A DNA stretch of 64,000 nt, from NCBI RefSeq assembly GCF_003027925.1, contig NZ_PYPS01000009.1, positions 1-64,000 on the forward strand, in the 5' to 3' direction. Shown here in pieces: positions 35,305-44,674 of the stretch. This stretch comes from Micromonospora sp. RP3T (GTDB lineage: Bacteria; Actinomycetota; Actinomycetes; Mycobacteriales; Micromonosporaceae). The notes under the pieces were generated by a model. It was not told the origin of the DNA and did no database searches. It worked only from the letters and a program-made list of their open reading frames with translations. Made by a program: the position numbers and the translations under genes. Numbering within the stretch: position 1 is the first letter of the stretch; every line of letters begins with the position of its first letter.

Positions 35305-36666
35305 CTAGGGGGCACGCAGCTCGACGAGCGTCACCTGCGGCGGGGCGCCGACCCGCACCGGCGGCCCCCAGAAGCCGGCCCCGTTGGTGACGTAGACCTT
35401 GGTGCCGTCCACCTCGCCCAGACCGGAGACCACCGGCTGCTGGAGCTTCACCGCCAGGTTGAACGGCACCATCTGACCGCCGTGGGTGTGCCCGGAGAGC
35501 TGGAGGTCGACGCCGAACTTCGCCGCCTCGTGCGCGGCCACCGGCTGGTGCGCCAGCAGCACCACCGGGCGGCTCGGGTCACGGTCGCCGAGCGCGGCCG
35601 CGTAGTCGGCGGGCGCGGCCAGCCCGGTGCCGTCGGCGGTCACGTCGTTGACGCCGGCCAGGTCCAGCACGCCACCCCGGGCCCGGATCTCCTGCCGTTC
35701 GTTCTGCAGCACCCGCAGGCCGAGCCGGTCCACCTCGCGGACCCACTCCTCCACGCCGGAGTAGTACTCGTGGTTGCCGGTCACGAAGAAGCTGCCGTAA
35801 CGGGAGCGCAGGTCACGCAGCGGCTCGGCGGCCCGGCCCAGCTCGGCCACCGAGCCGTCGACCAGATCGCCGACCACGGCCACCAGGTCGGCGTCCAGTC
35901 GGTTGATCATGGCGACGATGCGCTCGGTGTGCGCCCGGCCACGCAGCGGCCCGAGATGGATGTCGGAGACGGTGGCGATCCGCAGCCCGTCCATGCTCCG
36001 CGGCAGCTTCGCCAACGGGATGCGTACCCGGTCCAGCCGGGGTGGCCCCATCGCGGTGCGGACGCCGTACCCGGTGACGCCGGCGGCGGTGAGCCCGGCG
36101 AAGATCGCCGCGCCGCGCGCGAGCAGCAGCCGACGGGACGGGTCGTGGCTCGCGGGTGCGCCGCCGGCGGCCGGTCGGCCGGGCGCTCCCGGCGCAGCGT
36201 CACCGGGATGGCCGGGCGGGGTGTCACCGGCCTCGGCGGACGGTGCTGGGTCGCCGGCGTCGCTGGTCAGCGGCGGGTCGCCGGCCTCGGTGGGTGCCGC
36301 GGCGGAGGTGCCGGCGCCGACCAGCGCCGGCTCGGCGGCCGGCCCCGGGGACGTGACCGAACGGGCCCGGCGGCGCAGGACGAGCCGTGTCACCGCGGTC
36401 GGCACCTCCAGCACCAGGAGCAGCACCAGCAGGTAGAACATCAGGGCCAGCCACACGTAGCCCGGCCAGGCCAGCCAGTAGAAGCCGTTCTGGGTGCCGG
36501 CCATGGTCGCCGGCACGAGCAGCGCGAGCAGGACCGCCGCCGCCGCCCCGACCCGGCGGGCCCGCCCCGGACGGGTGGTGTCCCGAACCAGTCGCCGCCA
36601 CAGGTAGTAGTGGATCAGCCCGATCACGAGCACGACGAAACCCACGAATGTCGCCATCGCCAGCAC
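35305..36666 (-). CDS. membrane-anchored metallophosphoesterase (YkuE-like)
   Basis: 453 residues. The N-terminus has three transmembrane helices, then an Ala/Pro/Gly-rich linker (about 110-175), a further hydrophobic helix (LLARGAAIFAGLTAAGVTGYG), and a calcineurin-like phosphoesterase domain. Motifs present are VSDIHLGPL, VGDLVDG, TGNHEYYSG, AHQPVA, and LSGHTHGGQMVP, all metal ligands. The enzyme domain is expected outside the membrane. GTG 36666 is chosen because GGGAGG lies 5 bases upstream; ATG 36657 is an alternative. The moaD stop is 11 bases away on the same strand. Confidence 0.88.
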   Translation of the reverse strand: MLAMATFVGFVVLVIGLIHYYLWRRLVRDTTRPGRARRVGAAAAVLLALLVPATMAGTQNGFYWLAWPGYVWLALMFYLLVLLLVLEVPTAVTRLVLRRRARSVTSPGPAAEPALVGAGTSAAAPTEAGDPPLTSDAGDPAPSAEAGDTPPGHPGDAAPGAPGRPAAGGAPASHDPSRRLLLARGAAIFAGLTAAGVTGYGVRTAMGPPRLDRVRIPLAKLPRSMDGLRIATVSDIHLGPLRGRAHTERIVAMINRLDADLVAVVGDLVDGSVAELGRAAEPLRDLRSRYGSFFVTGNHEYYSGVEEWVREVDRLGLRVLQNERQEIRARGGVLDLAGVNDVTADGTGLAAPADYAAALGDRDPSRPVVLLAHQPVAAHEAAKFGVDLQLSGHTHGGQMVPFNLAVKLQQPVVSGLGEVDGTKVYVTNGAGFWGPPVRVGAPPQVTLVELRAP

Positions 36667-36677
36667 GTCGGCCTCCC

Positions 36678-36923
36678 TCAGCCGCCCGCGAAGGGTGGCA
36701 GCACGTCCACCGTGACCCCGGCCGGCAACGGTGCCTGACGATCATGGCAGGCGACGCCGTCGACCAGGAAACTCGCCGCCTTGAGCACCACGGCCAGTCG
36801 GTCACCGTGGCGAGCGGAGAGGTCGTCGAGGAGTTCGTCCAGCGACCGGCCGGCGGATGCGGTCTCCTCGGCCCGGCCGGCGGCGGCTCGTGCGCCGGCG
36901 AAATAACGGACGGTCAACTCCAC
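36678..36923 (-). CDS. moaD: MoaD/ThiS family protein (molybdopterin synthase small subunit)
   Basis: 81 residues from GTG 36923 (VELTVRYFAGARAAAGR), with GGAGG six bases upstream. The ubiquitin-like fold ends in the essential Gly-Gly (VLPPFAGG), which is adenylylated and thiocarboxylated to donate sulfur to MoaE. It begins 2 bases after the moaA stop. The neighbouring moaA makes the MoaD assignment more likely than ThiS. Confidence 0.88.
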   Translation of the reverse strand: MELTVRYFAGARAAAGRAEETASAGRSLDELLDDLSARHGDRLAVVLKAASFLVDGVACHDRQAPLPAGVTVDVLPPFAGG

Positions 36924-36925
36924 CG

Positions 36926-37942
36926 TCAACCTCCGATCGCGGACATCGGCCGGGCCGGCTGGAGGAAGGTCGGATCGTCGATCCCGTGCCCGGCCCGCTT
37001 GCCCCACATCGCGGCCCGCCAGCGCCGGGCCAACTCCTCGTCGTCGGCGCCGGCCCGCAGCGCGGCCCGCAGATCCGACTCGTCGGTGGCGAAGAGGCAG
37101 TTGCGCACCTGACCGTCGGCGGTGAGCCGGGTGCGGTCGCAGTCGCCACAGAACGGCCGGGTCACGCTGGCGATCACCCCGACCTTGGCCGGACCGTCGT
37201 CCACCAGCCAGGTCTCGGCCGGCGCGGCGCCCCGCTCGGTCGGGTCGGGTCGCAACGCGGACTCGGCGCGCAGGGCGGCCAGGATCTCGTCGGCGGTGAC
37301 CATGGTCGACCGGTCCCAGCCGTGCTGGGCATCCAGTGGCATCTGCTCGATGAACCGCAGCTCGTAGCCGTGCGCCACGGCGAACCGGAGCAGTGCCGGG
37401 GCCTCGTCGTCGTTGACGCCGCGCATCAGTACCGCGTTGATCTTGACGGGGGTCAGCCCGGCCTCCGCCGCGCCGGCCAACCCGGCGAGCACGTCGGCGT
37501 GCCGGTCGCGCCGGGTCAACGCGGCGAACCGGGCCGGGTCGAGCGTGTCGAGCGAGACGTTGACCCGGTCCAGCCCCGCCGCGCGCAGCGCCGGCGCGAG
37601 TCGGGCCAGACCGATGCCGTTGGTGGTCAGCGAGATGCGCGGTCGGGGCGACAGCGCGGCCACGGCCGCCACGATGCCGGGCAGCCCGGGTCGGATGAGC
37701 GGCTCACCGCCGGTGAAGCGCACCTCGGTGACGCCGAGCCGGCGCACCGCGACCCCGACCAGCCGGACGATCTCCTCGTCGGTGAGCAGTTGCGGGCCGG
37801 CCAGCCAGGGCAGGCCCTCGGCCGGCATGCAGTAGGTGCAGCGCAGGTTGCACTTGTCGGTCAGCGAGACCCGCAGGTCCCGGGCGACCCGGCCGTACCG
37901 GTCGGTGAGGACCCCGTCTGCCGTCGTCCGGGGGGCGGTCAT
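36926..37942 (-). CDS. moaA: GTP 3',8-cyclase (radical SAM)
   Basis: 338 residues from ATG 37942. Radical SAM cluster motif [12 protein letters not shown], then [21 protein letters not shown], and the C-terminal second cluster [20 protein letters not shown]. It ends in SAIGG; the terminal Gly-Gly is functionally important in MoaA. Catalyses the first step of molybdenum cofactor synthesis. The ATG overlaps the stop of the fructosamine kinase gene (ATGA) and moaD follows at once, so moaA-moaD is a coupled pair. Confidence 0.96.
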   Translation of the reverse strand: MTAPRTTADGVLTDRYGRVARDLRVSLTDKCNLRCTYCMPAEGLPWLAGPQLLTDEEIVRLVGVAVRRLGVTEVRFTGGEPLIRPGLPGIVAAVAALSPRPRISLTTNGIGLARLAPALRAAGLDRVNVSLDTLDPARFAALTRRDRHADVLAGLAGAAEAGLTPVKINAVLMRGVNDDEAPALLRFAVAHGYELRFIEQMPLDAQHGWDRSTMVTADEILAALRAESALRPDPTERGAAPAETWLVDDGPAKVGVIASVTRPFCGDCDRTRLTADGQVRNCLFATDESDLRAALRAGADDEELARRWRAAMWGKRAGHGIDDPTFLQPARPMSAIGG

Positions 37943-38853
37943 TCGTCGACCGTAGCGCGTCGGACGCCGCCGAGCGCGGCACGGGCGGCCGAGACCACCG
38001 CCTCCGCGTACGCCGCCCCGAACAACGCGGTGTGCACCAGCAGCAGGTGCAACTGGTGCAGCGGCACCCGCTCCCGCCAGCCGTCGGCCAACGGCCAGGA
38101 CTCCTGGTAGGCGGACAGGATGCGCTCTAACTGCGGCGGACCACCGAAGAGCGCGAGCTGCGCCAGGTCGGTCTCGCGGTGGCCGCCGTGCGCGGCCGGG
38201 TCGACCAGCCAGACCCGGTCGTCGGCGCCCCAGAGCAGGTTGCCGGGCCAGAGGTCGCCGTGCACCCGGGCCGGCGGCTCGTCGCCGCCCCACTCGCCGA
38301 CCCGCGCGACGACCTGCTCGACAAGCGCCGTCGCGGCGCCGGTGAGCGCGCCCCCGTCGACCGACATTCGAAGGTACGGCAGCAGCCGGCACCGGGCGAA
38401 CCACTCCGGCCACGGCCCCCGGTCGGGCGTGTTGTCCTGCGGCAGCGCGCCGATGAACCCGGTCCACTCCGCGCCGAACGCGGGCGCGCCGGCCCGGTGC
38501 AGCCCGGCCAGCCCGTGGCCGAACGCCTCTGCCGCCTCCGGGCCGGGCTCGCCCGGCTCCACCCAGTCCAGCGCCAGCAGCCCCGGCAGCGCGACCAGCA
38601 CCTCCGGCACCGGAACCGCGTCGGCCTCGCGCAGCCACCGCAGACCGGCCGCCTCGGTGGCGAAGAAGCCCTCCGGCACCGGTCGCGTCGCCCGATCCGG
38701 CCAGGTCTTCGCGAAGACGGAGTGACCGTCGTCGAGCGTGAGTCGCGAGGCGGCGCAGATGTCACCGCCGGAGACCGGCGTCTCCCGGATCCGCTGGTGG
38801 GTCAGGAAGGTCGGCAGGTGCTCCGGGTGTGCCCGCAGGTACGCCAGGTCCAT
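37939..38853 (-). CDS. fructosamine kinase family protein
   Basis: 304 residues from ATG 38853. Kinase-like fold of the fructosamine-3-kinase/APH family: [18 protein letters not shown], the catalytic [35 protein letters not shown]. Known members phosphorylate glycated amines so that the sugar can leave. The start has a TACCTT box 6 bases upstream. The gene is coupled by ATGA to moaA, a pairing without an obvious functional link. Confidence 0.9.
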   Translation of the reverse strand: MDLAYLRAHPEHLPTFLTHQRIRETPVSGGDICAASRLTLDDGHSVFAKTWPDRATRPVPEGFFATEAAGLRWLREADAVPVPEVLVALPGLLALDWVEPGEPGPEAAEAFGHGLAGLHRAGAPAFGAEWTGFIGALPQDNTPDRGPWPEWFARCRLLPYLRMSVDGGALTGAATALVEQVVARVGEWGGDEPPARVHGDLWPGNLLWGADDRVWLVDPAAHGGHRETDLAQLALFGGPPQLERILSAYQESWPLADGWRERVPLHQLHLLLVHTALFGAAYAEAVVSAARAALGGVRRATVDE

Positions 38854-38859
38854 GAGCGC

Positions 38860-38865
38860 AAGGTA
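38860..38865 (-). promoter_or_regulatory. predicted -10 box of the fructosamine kinase-moaA-moaD operon (leaderless)
   Basis: TACCTT on the minus strand, six bases before ATG 38853. Confidence 0.45.
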
Positions 38866-39014
38866 GCCGGTACCTGGGACAGGCGTCGGCCCTGTCGTAC
38901 CGAGACTGGTGGCGGACGCGGCCCACCTGGGCCGATACGTTCGGTGGTTGTGGACGAGCCGCGTGTCGTCAACAGGGCCTGTCGCGGCGGCGGCGCCCCC
39001 CGCACGCTCCCGGC

Positions 39015-40121
39015 ATGAACTCCACCGAGCGTCCCCGCCTCTCCGTCCGCTCGCCGGCCGACCTCGTCGTCGCCGTGCCCTACCTGCTCGGCTTCCACCC
39101 CGAGGACAGCGTGGTGGTGGTCGCGGTGCGGGGCCGGCGGGTGGTGTTCGCGGCCCGCGGCGACCTTCCCGAGCCGGGTGTCGACCCCGGTCCGCCGGCC
39201 CGGCATCTGGCGCAGGTGGTGGCCCGGCAGGACGCCGACGCCGCGACGGTCATCGGCTTCGGTCCGGCCGCCCGCGTCACCGGCGTGGTGGACGCGGTGG
39301 GCGCGGCGCTGGACGACGCGGGGCTGATCGTCCTCGACGCGCTCCGGGTGACGGACGGTCGCTGGTGGTCGTACCTCTGCGACGAGCCCACCTGCTGCCC
39401 GGTGGAGGGCACGCCGTACGACCCGGCCGCGAGCCGGATCAGCGCGGCGGCCGTCTTCGCCGGTCAGGTCGCCCTGCCCGACCGCGCCGCCCTGGCCGCG
39501 CAGGTGTCGCCGTTCGGCGGTCCGGTCCGGCTCGCGATGCGCCGGGCCACCGTGCGGGCCCGCCGCCGGCTGGCCGCGCTCACCGGGGAGCCACCCGACG
39601 ACCACTCGCCGGGCGGTGCGGAGTCCGGTGCCCCTTCGCCCGGCGACGCGGAGTCCGGTGATCCCCGGCCCGCCGGGACGCGGGCCGTGCGGGCGGCCGG
39701 CACGGCGGCGGTACGGGCCGCGTTTCGCCGGCAGCGGCACGGTGAGCGACTCACCGACGACGAGGTGGCCTGGCTGACCGTGCTCCTCACCCACCTCGTG
39801 GTGCGCGACCACGCCTGGTCCCGCACCGACGGCCGGGACACCGACATCAGCCTGTGGACCGACGTGCTCCGACGGGCCGAACCCGAACTGACCGCGGCCC
39901 CGGGAACGCTGCTCGCGTTCGCCGCCTGGCGGTCCGGGCACGGCGCGCTGGCCGCCGTCGCCCTGGAGCGGGTGCTCGCGGCGGATCCCGCCTACTCCCT
40001 CGCGGTGCTCCTCGACGACGCGCTCCGTCGTGGCGTGGCCCCGTCCGAGCTGGACGGCTGGCCGGGTGTCGCCGGCCCGGCGGTCCTCCGCCGCCGCCGC
40101 CGGCGTCGTCCACGCCGCTGA
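39015..40121 (+). CDS. DUF4192 family protein
   Basis: 368 residues starting MNSTERPRLSVRSPADLVVAVPYLLGFHPEDSVVVVA, the signature of actinobacterial DUF4192 proteins, with the usual GRWWSYLCDEPTCCP segment and TLLAFAAWRSGHGALAAVALERVL near the end. The Cys-Cys pair and WSYLC context are conserved in the family, whose function is unknown. The end is Arg-rich, and the stop codon lies inside the first unit of a 32-bp tandem repeat. Confidence 0.85.
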   Translation: MNSTERPRLSVRSPADLVVAVPYLLGFHPEDSVVVVAVRGRRVVFAARGDLPEPGVDPGPPARHLAQVVARQDADAATVIGFGPAARVTGVVDAVGAALDDAGLIVLDALRVTDGRWWSYLCDEPTCCPVEGTPYDPAASRISAAAVFAGQVALPDRAALAAQVSPFGGPVRLAMRRATVRARRRLAALTGEPPDDHSPGGAESGAPSPGDAESGDPRPAGTRAVRAAGTAAVRAAFRRQRHGERLTDDEVAWLTVLLTHLVVRDHAWSRTDGRDTDISLWTDVLRRAEPELTAAPGTLLAFAAWRSGHGALAAVALERVLAADPAYSLAVLLDDALRRGVAPSELDGWPGVAGPAVLRRRRRRRPRR

Positions 40122-40211
40122 ACCGGAGGGGGTGGTGCCGTCCGCGCCGCTGAGCTGGAGGGGGTGGTGCCGTCCGCGCCGTTGGGTCGGAGGCAGCGGC
40201 GCCGTCCGCGC
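40116..40211. repeat. three tandem 32-bp units at the 3' end of the DUF4192 gene
   Basis: Units 40116-40147, 40148-40179 and 40180-40211. Units 1 and 2 differ at two or three positions; unit 3 is more diverged. Each ends GCCGTCCGCGC. The first unit contains the stop codon of the DUF4192 gene. No palindrome or coding role is seen. Confidence 0.8.
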
Positions 40212-40242
40212 CGACGCGGGCCGGGTCGCCGTGTCGCCCGCC

Positions 40243-41097
40243 TCAGCGAGGCACGCGTTGCGCCCCGGTGTAGACGTTCATGGTCGGGCCGCGGAGGAAT
40301 CCGACAAGCGTCATCCCGGCCTCCTCGGCCAGTTCGGCGGCGAGCGTGCTGGGCGCGGAGACCGCCGCGAGCAGCGGCACGCCGGCCATCCACGCCTTCT
40401 GGGTGAGCTCGAAGCTGGCCCGGCCGGAGACCAGCAGGACGTGACCGGCCAGCGGCAGCCGGTCCGACCGGGTGGCCCAGCCGATCACCTTGTCCACCGC
40501 GTTGTGCCGGCCCACGTCCTCGCGGAGGGCCAGCAGTTCGCCGTCCGGGGTGAAGAGCCCGGCCGCGTGCAGGCCGCCGGTGCGGTCGAAGGCGCGCTGC
40601 GCGGCACGCAGCCGGTCGGGCAGCCCAGCCAACAGTGCGGCGGTGACCTCCAACGGGTCCTCCCGCACGGCGAACCGGGAGCGGGTGCGGACCGACTCGA
40701 TGCTCGCCTTGCCGCACACGCCGCAGGAGCTGGTGGTGTAGAAGTTGCGCGCCGGGTCGGTGGCCGGTTCCGGCACGCCGGGGGAGAGCACCACGTCGAC
40801 CACGTTGTACGTGTTGGGGGTCTCCGCTCCGGAGCAGAGCTGCGCGGTGTGCACATCCTCCGCCGACCGGATCAGCCCTTCGGTCAGCAGGAAGCCGATG
40901 GCCAGGTCCAGGTCGTCGCCGGGCGTGCGCATGGTCACCGCGAGCGGCCGGCGACGGCCCGGGCCGGCCGGTCCGACCCGGATCTCCAGCGGCTCCTCCA
41001 CGGCCAGCGTGTCCTGCCGGCGGACCCGGTCCCGGCGGTCGTCCGCCGCTCCGAGGTCGATCCGCAGCACGCCGCGCCGGTCTGTCGCCCGTCCCAT
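40243..41097 (-). CDS. fdhD: formate dehydrogenase accessory sulfurtransferase FdhD
   Basis: 284 residues from ATG 41097. FdhD transfers sulfur to the molybdenum cofactor of formate dehydrogenase. The catalytic CxxC is in [10 protein letters not shown], with [32 protein letters not shown] and [20 protein letters not shown] also conserved. GGAGAGGA precedes the start. It is divergent from mobA with a 100-bp gap, fitting with the cofactor theme; no formate dehydrogenase gene is in view. Confidence 0.94.
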   Translation of the reverse strand: MGRATDRRGVLRIDLGAADDRRDRVRRQDTLAVEEPLEIRVGPAGPGRRRPLAVTMRTPGDDLDLAIGFLLTEGLIRSAEDVHTAQLCSGAETPNTYNVVDVVLSPGVPEPATDPARNFYTTSSCGVCGKASIESVRTRSRFAVREDPLEVTAALLAGLPDRLRAAQRAFDRTGGLHAAGLFTPDGELLALREDVGRHNAVDKVIGWATRSDRLPLAGHVLLVSGRASFELTQKAWMAGVPLLAAVSAPSTLAAELAEEAGMTLVGFLRGPTMNVYTGAQRVPR

Positions 41098-41185
41098 GCC
41101 GCCATCCTCTCCCGCACCCCGCCCCACCCGCACCTCAGCACCCCGGAGCGCCCGTCTGGCCCGGTGTTCCGGCGTGGGCAGTGGG

Positions 41186-41191
41186 TAGGGT
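41186..41191 (+). promoter_or_regulatory. predicted -10 box of mobA (leaderless)
   Basis: TAGGGT, then six bases, then GTG 41198. Confidence 0.5.
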
Positions 41192-41197
41192 GAGGCG

Positions 41198-41797
41198 GTG
41201 ACCGGGTACGCGGCGGTACTGCTCGCCGGCGGTGCGGCCCGCCGGATGGGTGGGGTGGACAAGCCAGCCCGTCCGGTCGGTGGCCGGCCGATGCTGCACC
41301 GGGTGCTGGCCGCGGTGGCCGACGCGGACGAGCGGATCGTGGTCGGTCCGTCCGGCCCGGCGCCCATGGGGGCGCGGGTGACCCGCGAGGAGCCCGCCGG
41401 TGGTGGTCCGGTGGCGGCGACCGCAGCCGGGCTGGCCCTGCTGCGACCCGGTACGACCACTGTCGCCCTGCTCGCCGCCGACCTGCCGCTGCTCACCGCC
41501 GCCGCGGTGGCGGAGTTGCGGCGCGCGCTCGACGGGTCGACCGCCGAGCTGGCCTGTTACGTGGACGGCGACGGTCGCCGGCAGCAGCTCTGCGGCGTCT
41601 GGCGGCTGCCGGCGCTGCGCGCGGCGGTGGACCGGCTGGCGGCGGAGCGGGGCGGCACGGTCGACGGCGCGGCGGTGCGGGGCCTGCTGGCCGGTGCCAC
41701 GGTTCGGGAGGTGGCCTGGTTCGGTGGCGGGCCGCCGCCCTGGTTCGACTGCGACACTGACGAGGACGTACGCCGGGCCGAGGAGTGGACGACATGA
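41198..41797 (+). CDS. mobA: molybdenum cofactor guanylyltransferase
   Basis: 199 residues. The nucleotidyltransferase signature [30 protein letters not shown] is at the N-terminus, followed by [10 protein letters not shown]. MobA attaches GMP to the molybdenum cofactor for the bis-MGD enzymes such as formate dehydrogenases. That fits with the divergent fdhD. The end [16 protein letters not shown] is typical of MobA. Its TGA overlaps the next ATG (ATGA). Confidence 0.92.
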   Translation: MTGYAAVLLAGGAARRMGGVDKPARPVGGRPMLHRVLAAVADADERIVVGPSGPAPMGARVTREEPAGGGPVAATAAGLALLRPGTTTVALLAADLPLLTAAAVAELRRALDGSTAELACYVDGDGRRQQLCGVWRLPALRAAVDRLAAERGGTVDGAAVRGLLAGATVREVAWFGGGPPPWFDCDTDEDVRRAEEWTT

Positions 41798-42051
41798 CCG
41801 TGTTGGACGACTGGGTCACCGCGGCCTGCGCCGAGTTGGAGCTGGATCCGACCGAGGTGCCGGTGTCGGCCGTGCTCGACGTGGCCCGGGACGTGGCGCA
41901 TCAGGTGGTGCGGCCGGGCGCGCCGGTCAGCGCGTACCTCCTGGGGGTGGCGGTGGGGCGCGGCGCGGATCCGGCCGCGGTGGCGGCCCGGCTCAGCGCG
42001 CTGGCCGGGTCGTGGCCGGTGGAGCTGGACGGGACGACGCCGGTGGAGTAG
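41794..42051 (+). CDS. DUF6457 small protein, coupled to mobA
   Basis: 85 residues from ATG 41794, overlapping the mobA stop. [19 protein letters not shown] ... ARDVAHQVVRPGAPVSAYLLGVAVGRG matches the small helical DUF6457 family found next to or fused with MobA in actinobacteria. The function is unknown. Translational coupling points to a role in or regulation of guanylyl transfer, an inference. Confidence 0.75.
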   Translation: MTVLDDWVTAACAELELDPTEVPVSAVLDVARDVAHQVVRPGAPVSAYLLGVAVGRGADPAAVAARLSALAGSWPVELDGTTPVE

Positions 42052-42130
42052 CGACTTGTCCGATCCCGGTCGGCTGTGATTCGGCCCCCGCCGCCCGTGG
42101 GTAGGGTGGCGGGAACGGACGGAGGCGATC

Positions 42131-43228
42131 ATGACGGCAGACCACCCCTCGCCGGTCGACAAGCCTTCCGGCGGTACGCCGGAGCAGCACGATTCGATCC
42201 TGCTCGACGAGCCGACCACGGCTGATCTGCGGGCCAAGGTGACCGAGGCCTGGCGGGAGTTCGCCCGGGCGCTGGCCGAGCGGCTGCGCGGGTTGCCGGC
42301 CGGTGGTCACCTGGAGGTCACGCTCGACCCGACCGCCTCGGGAACCGGCGATGCCGTCTACTCGGTCAGCGCGGACGCCGGCGAGGACGGCGCGCTGTCG
42401 GCCCGGGCGGTCGGCAACGCCACGCTGCCGGCGGGCTACCGGCTGGACCGGGCGGCGGTGGCCGACATGGTGGCGCTGGGCTGGTCGCCGCCCGGCGTGG
42501 TGGCGGGTTCCGGCGAGCAGTTCGGCCTGGACTGCGGCGTCGACGAGGCGACCCGGTTGTCCGCGGTGCTCTCCCGGACGCTGCGGGACGTCTACGGCGC
42601 TCCGCATCCCGCGTTCCTGGTCTACCTGGTGCACGACGCCGAGGGTGAGCCGCTGCCGGTGGAGCCGCTCGGCACCGCCCGTAGCGAGTTCGGCCCGGAC
42701 CGGGACGTGGAGGCCGACCTGGAGGAGGCGCTGGCCGCCGCGGCGGCCGCCCAGTCGGGTGAGAACGACGTGCTGGCCCTGGAGGAGCGGGTCCGTACGG
42801 TCGTCTCGACGATGCTGAAGTCGAACTCCGACCAGGTGCAGGTCGACTCCGACGGTGACATCAACATCCGGGCCGGCTCGGCGATGGTCTTCGTGCGGGT
42901 CCGCGACAATCCGCCGCTGGTCGACGTCTTCTCCCCGGTGCTGACCGAGGTCGAGCCGACCGAGCGCCTCTACGTGAAGCTCTCCGAGCTGACCAACCGG
43001 ATGCCGATCGGCCGGCTCTACTGCGCCGACGACACGGTCTGGGCGTCCATCCCGGTCTTCGGCCGCAACTTCCAGGCCACTCACCTGATGCTGGCCGTGC
43101 AGGTGATGACCGGTCTCGCCGACGAGTTGGACGACCGGCTGCACGGCGAGTTCGGCGGCAAGCGCTTCTTCGGTGAGGGTGACAAGCCGGCCCGACCGCA
43201 GGAGCACCGCACCGGCATGTACCTCTGA
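42131..43228 (+). CDS. YbjN / type III chaperone-like domain protein
   Basis: 365 residues. The N-terminal part (about 20-190) is a helical-plus-sheet domain (ADLRAKVTEAWREFARALAERL, LDCGVDEATRLSAVLSRTLRDVYGAPHPAFL). The C-terminal part (about 205-345) has the YbjN/CesT-like chaperone pattern: VVSTMLKSNSDQVQVDSDGDINIRAGSAM, VRVRDNPPLVDVFSPVL, and LSELTNRMPIGRLYCADDTVW. Actinobacterial members are described as peptide-binding chaperone-like; no partner is known. GGAGG lies 8 bases upstream of the ATG. Confidence 0.7.
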   Translation: MTADHPSPVDKPSGGTPEQHDSILLDEPTTADLRAKVTEAWREFARALAERLRGLPAGGHLEVTLDPTASGTGDAVYSVSADAGEDGALSARAVGNATLPAGYRLDRAAVADMVALGWSPPGVVAGSGEQFGLDCGVDEATRLSAVLSRTLRDVYGAPHPAFLVYLVHDAEGEPLPVEPLGTARSEFGPDRDVEADLEEALAAAAAAQSGENDVLALEERVRTVVSTMLKSNSDQVQVDSDGDINIRAGSAMVFVRVRDNPPLVDVFSPVLTEVEPTERLYVKLSELTNRMPIGRLYCADDTVWASIPVFGRNFQATHLMLAVQVMTGLADELDDRLHGEFGGKRFFGEGDKPARPQEHRTGMYL

Positions 43229-43250
43229 CCGGTCCGGAGCGGCACCGGCG

Positions 43251-43709
43251 TCAACTCGTGGAGGGGCCGACGCCGGGGGACTCGACGAGGCGGGACAGCA
43301 CGATGGTGCTGCGGGACGAGGTGACGAACGACTCGGCGCGCAGCCGTTCCAGTGCCTCCTCCAGGTGGGCGATGTCGGCGGCGCGCAGGTGCACCAGCGC
43401 GTCCGCCTCGCCGGAGACGGTGTAGGCGCCGACCACCTCGGGGTGCCGGCGGGCGGCGACGCCGATCTGCGCGGGTGTGGTCCGGCCGGCGCAGAACAGC
43501 TCGACGAACGCCTCGGTGGTCCATCCCACGGCGGCCGGGTCGACGACCGCGGTGAAGCCGCGGATCACGCCGGTCGCGCGCAGCCGGTCGACCCGTCGCT
43601 TGACCGCGGGGGCGGAGAGTGACACCCGGGCGCCGATGTCGGCGTACGAGGCGCGGGCGTCCGCCACGAGCAACGCAATGATTCGTTGGTCAACCGCGTC
43701 TATCTGCAA
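43251..43709 (-). CDS. Lrp/AsnC family transcriptional regulator (TTG start)
   Basis: 152 residues from TTG 43709 with GGAGG seven bases upstream. N-terminal helix-turn-helix (DAVDQRIIALLVADARASYADIGARVSLSAPAVKRRVDRL) and C-terminal RAM ligand domain (HPEVVGAYTVSGEADALVHLRAADIAHLEEALERL). AsnC-type regulators sense amino acids. It is divergent from the DDAH gene with a 68-bp gap, so it probably controls that gene and itself. Confidence 0.92.
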   Translation of the reverse strand: MQIDAVDQRIIALLVADARASYADIGARVSLSAPAVKRRVDRLRATGVIRGFTAVVDPAAVGWTTEAFVELFCAGRTTPAQIGVAARRHPEVVGAYTVSGEADALVHLRAADIAHLEEALERLRAESFVTSSRSTIVLSRLVESPGVGPSTS

Positions 43710-43777
43710 CGTTCCGCCTCCGGGAAGCAATGGTTGTGGCTGTTACCAAAGTTCCAGCCTACCTACTCTTGGTGACC
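43710..43777. promoter_or_regulatory. divergent control region between the AsnC regulator and the DDAH gene
   Basis: 68 bases. Contains TGGT-N10-ACCA (within 43732-43749), paired GTTCC elements, and a TACTCT box (43764-43769) 8 bases before GTG 43778. The dyad lies where an AsnC-type regulator would be expected to bind. Confidence 0.4.
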
Positions 43778-44602
43778 GTGAACCAGCAGCGAGTCTCGCG
43801 AAAGCGGACATATCTCATGTGCTCGCCGGAGCACTTCGCGGTCGAGTACGCGATCAACCCGTGGATGGACCCGGCCACGCCGGTCGACGCCGACCTGGCG
43901 GTCAAGCAGTGGGACCGGCTGCGCGAGACGCTGGTCGGGCTCGGCCACGACGTGCACCTGCTCACCCCCGGCGTCGGCCTGCCGGACATGGTCTTCGCCG
44001 CGAACGGGGCGTTCGTGGTGGACGGCACCGTCTACGGCGCCCGGTTCAAGCACGAGCAGCGGGCCGCCGAGGCCGCCGCCCACCGGGCGTTCTACGAGGC
44101 GCAGGGCTGGCACTTCATCGCGCCGAGCGAGACCAACGAGGGCGAGGGCGACTTCGCGTACCTGCCGGACGCGCACGGCGGCCTGGTCCTGGCCGGCCAC
44201 GGCTTCCGTACCGAGCTGGCCGCGCACGCCGAGGCGCAGGAGGCGCTCGGTCGGCCGGTGATCTCGCTGCGCCTGGTCGACCCGCGCTTCTACCACCTCG
44301 ACGTGGCGCTCGCCTCGATCGACGACGGGAACGTCGTCTACTACCCGGGCGCGTTCTCCGCCGCCAGCCAGAAGGTGCTGACCCAGCTGTTCCCGGACGC
44401 GGTCGTCGCGGACGACGAGGACGCATTGGCGTTCGGCCTGAACCTGGTCAGCGACGGGCTCAACGTGGTGTTGAACAGCGACGCCACCCGGCTGGCCGGC
44501 AAGCTGAAGGCGGCCGGCTACCACCCCGTGCCGGTGGAACTGGCCGAGCTGAAGAAGGGCGGCGGCAGCGTGAAGTGCTGCATCGCCGAGCTGCGGCACT
44601 GA
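43778..44602 (+). CDS. dimethylarginine dimethylaminohydrolase family protein
   Basis: 274 residues from GTG 43778; another in-frame start exists at 43730. Amidinotransferase fold: RTYLMCSPEHFAVEYAINPWMD at the N-terminus, LPDMVFAANGAFVVDG, ETNEGEGDFAYL, RFYHLDVALASIDDG, and the nucleophile region GGGSVKCCIAEL with adjacent Cys residues. It hydrolyses methylated arginine to citrulline in characterised relatives; some close relatives are arginine/ornithine enzymes, so the substrate is not certain. A terminator hairpin follows. Confidence 0.85.
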   Translation: MNQQRVSRKRTYLMCSPEHFAVEYAINPWMDPATPVDADLAVKQWDRLRETLVGLGHDVHLLTPGVGLPDMVFAANGAFVVDGTVYGARFKHEQRAAEAAAHRAFYEAQGWHFIAPSETNEGEGDFAYLPDAHGGLVLAGHGFRTELAAHAEAQEALGRPVISLRLVDPRFYHLDVALASIDDGNVVYYPGAFSAASQKVLTQLFPDAVVADDEDALAFGLNLVSDGLNVVLNSDATRLAGKLKAAGYHPVPVELAELKKGGGSVKCCIAELRH

Positions 44603-44633
44603 GCCGAGCCGCGGTACCGAGCCGGACACGCGC

Positions 44634-44665
44634 GAGGGCGGTCTCCTCCCGGGGAGGCCGCCCTC
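44634..44665. terminator. hairpin between the DDAH gene and the convergent binding-protein gene
   Basis: A 13-bp stem with one G-T pair (44634-44646 with 44653-44665), around a TCCCGG loop. Both converging genes end here. Confidence 0.75.
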
Positions 44666-44674
44666 GTCGTCGCG

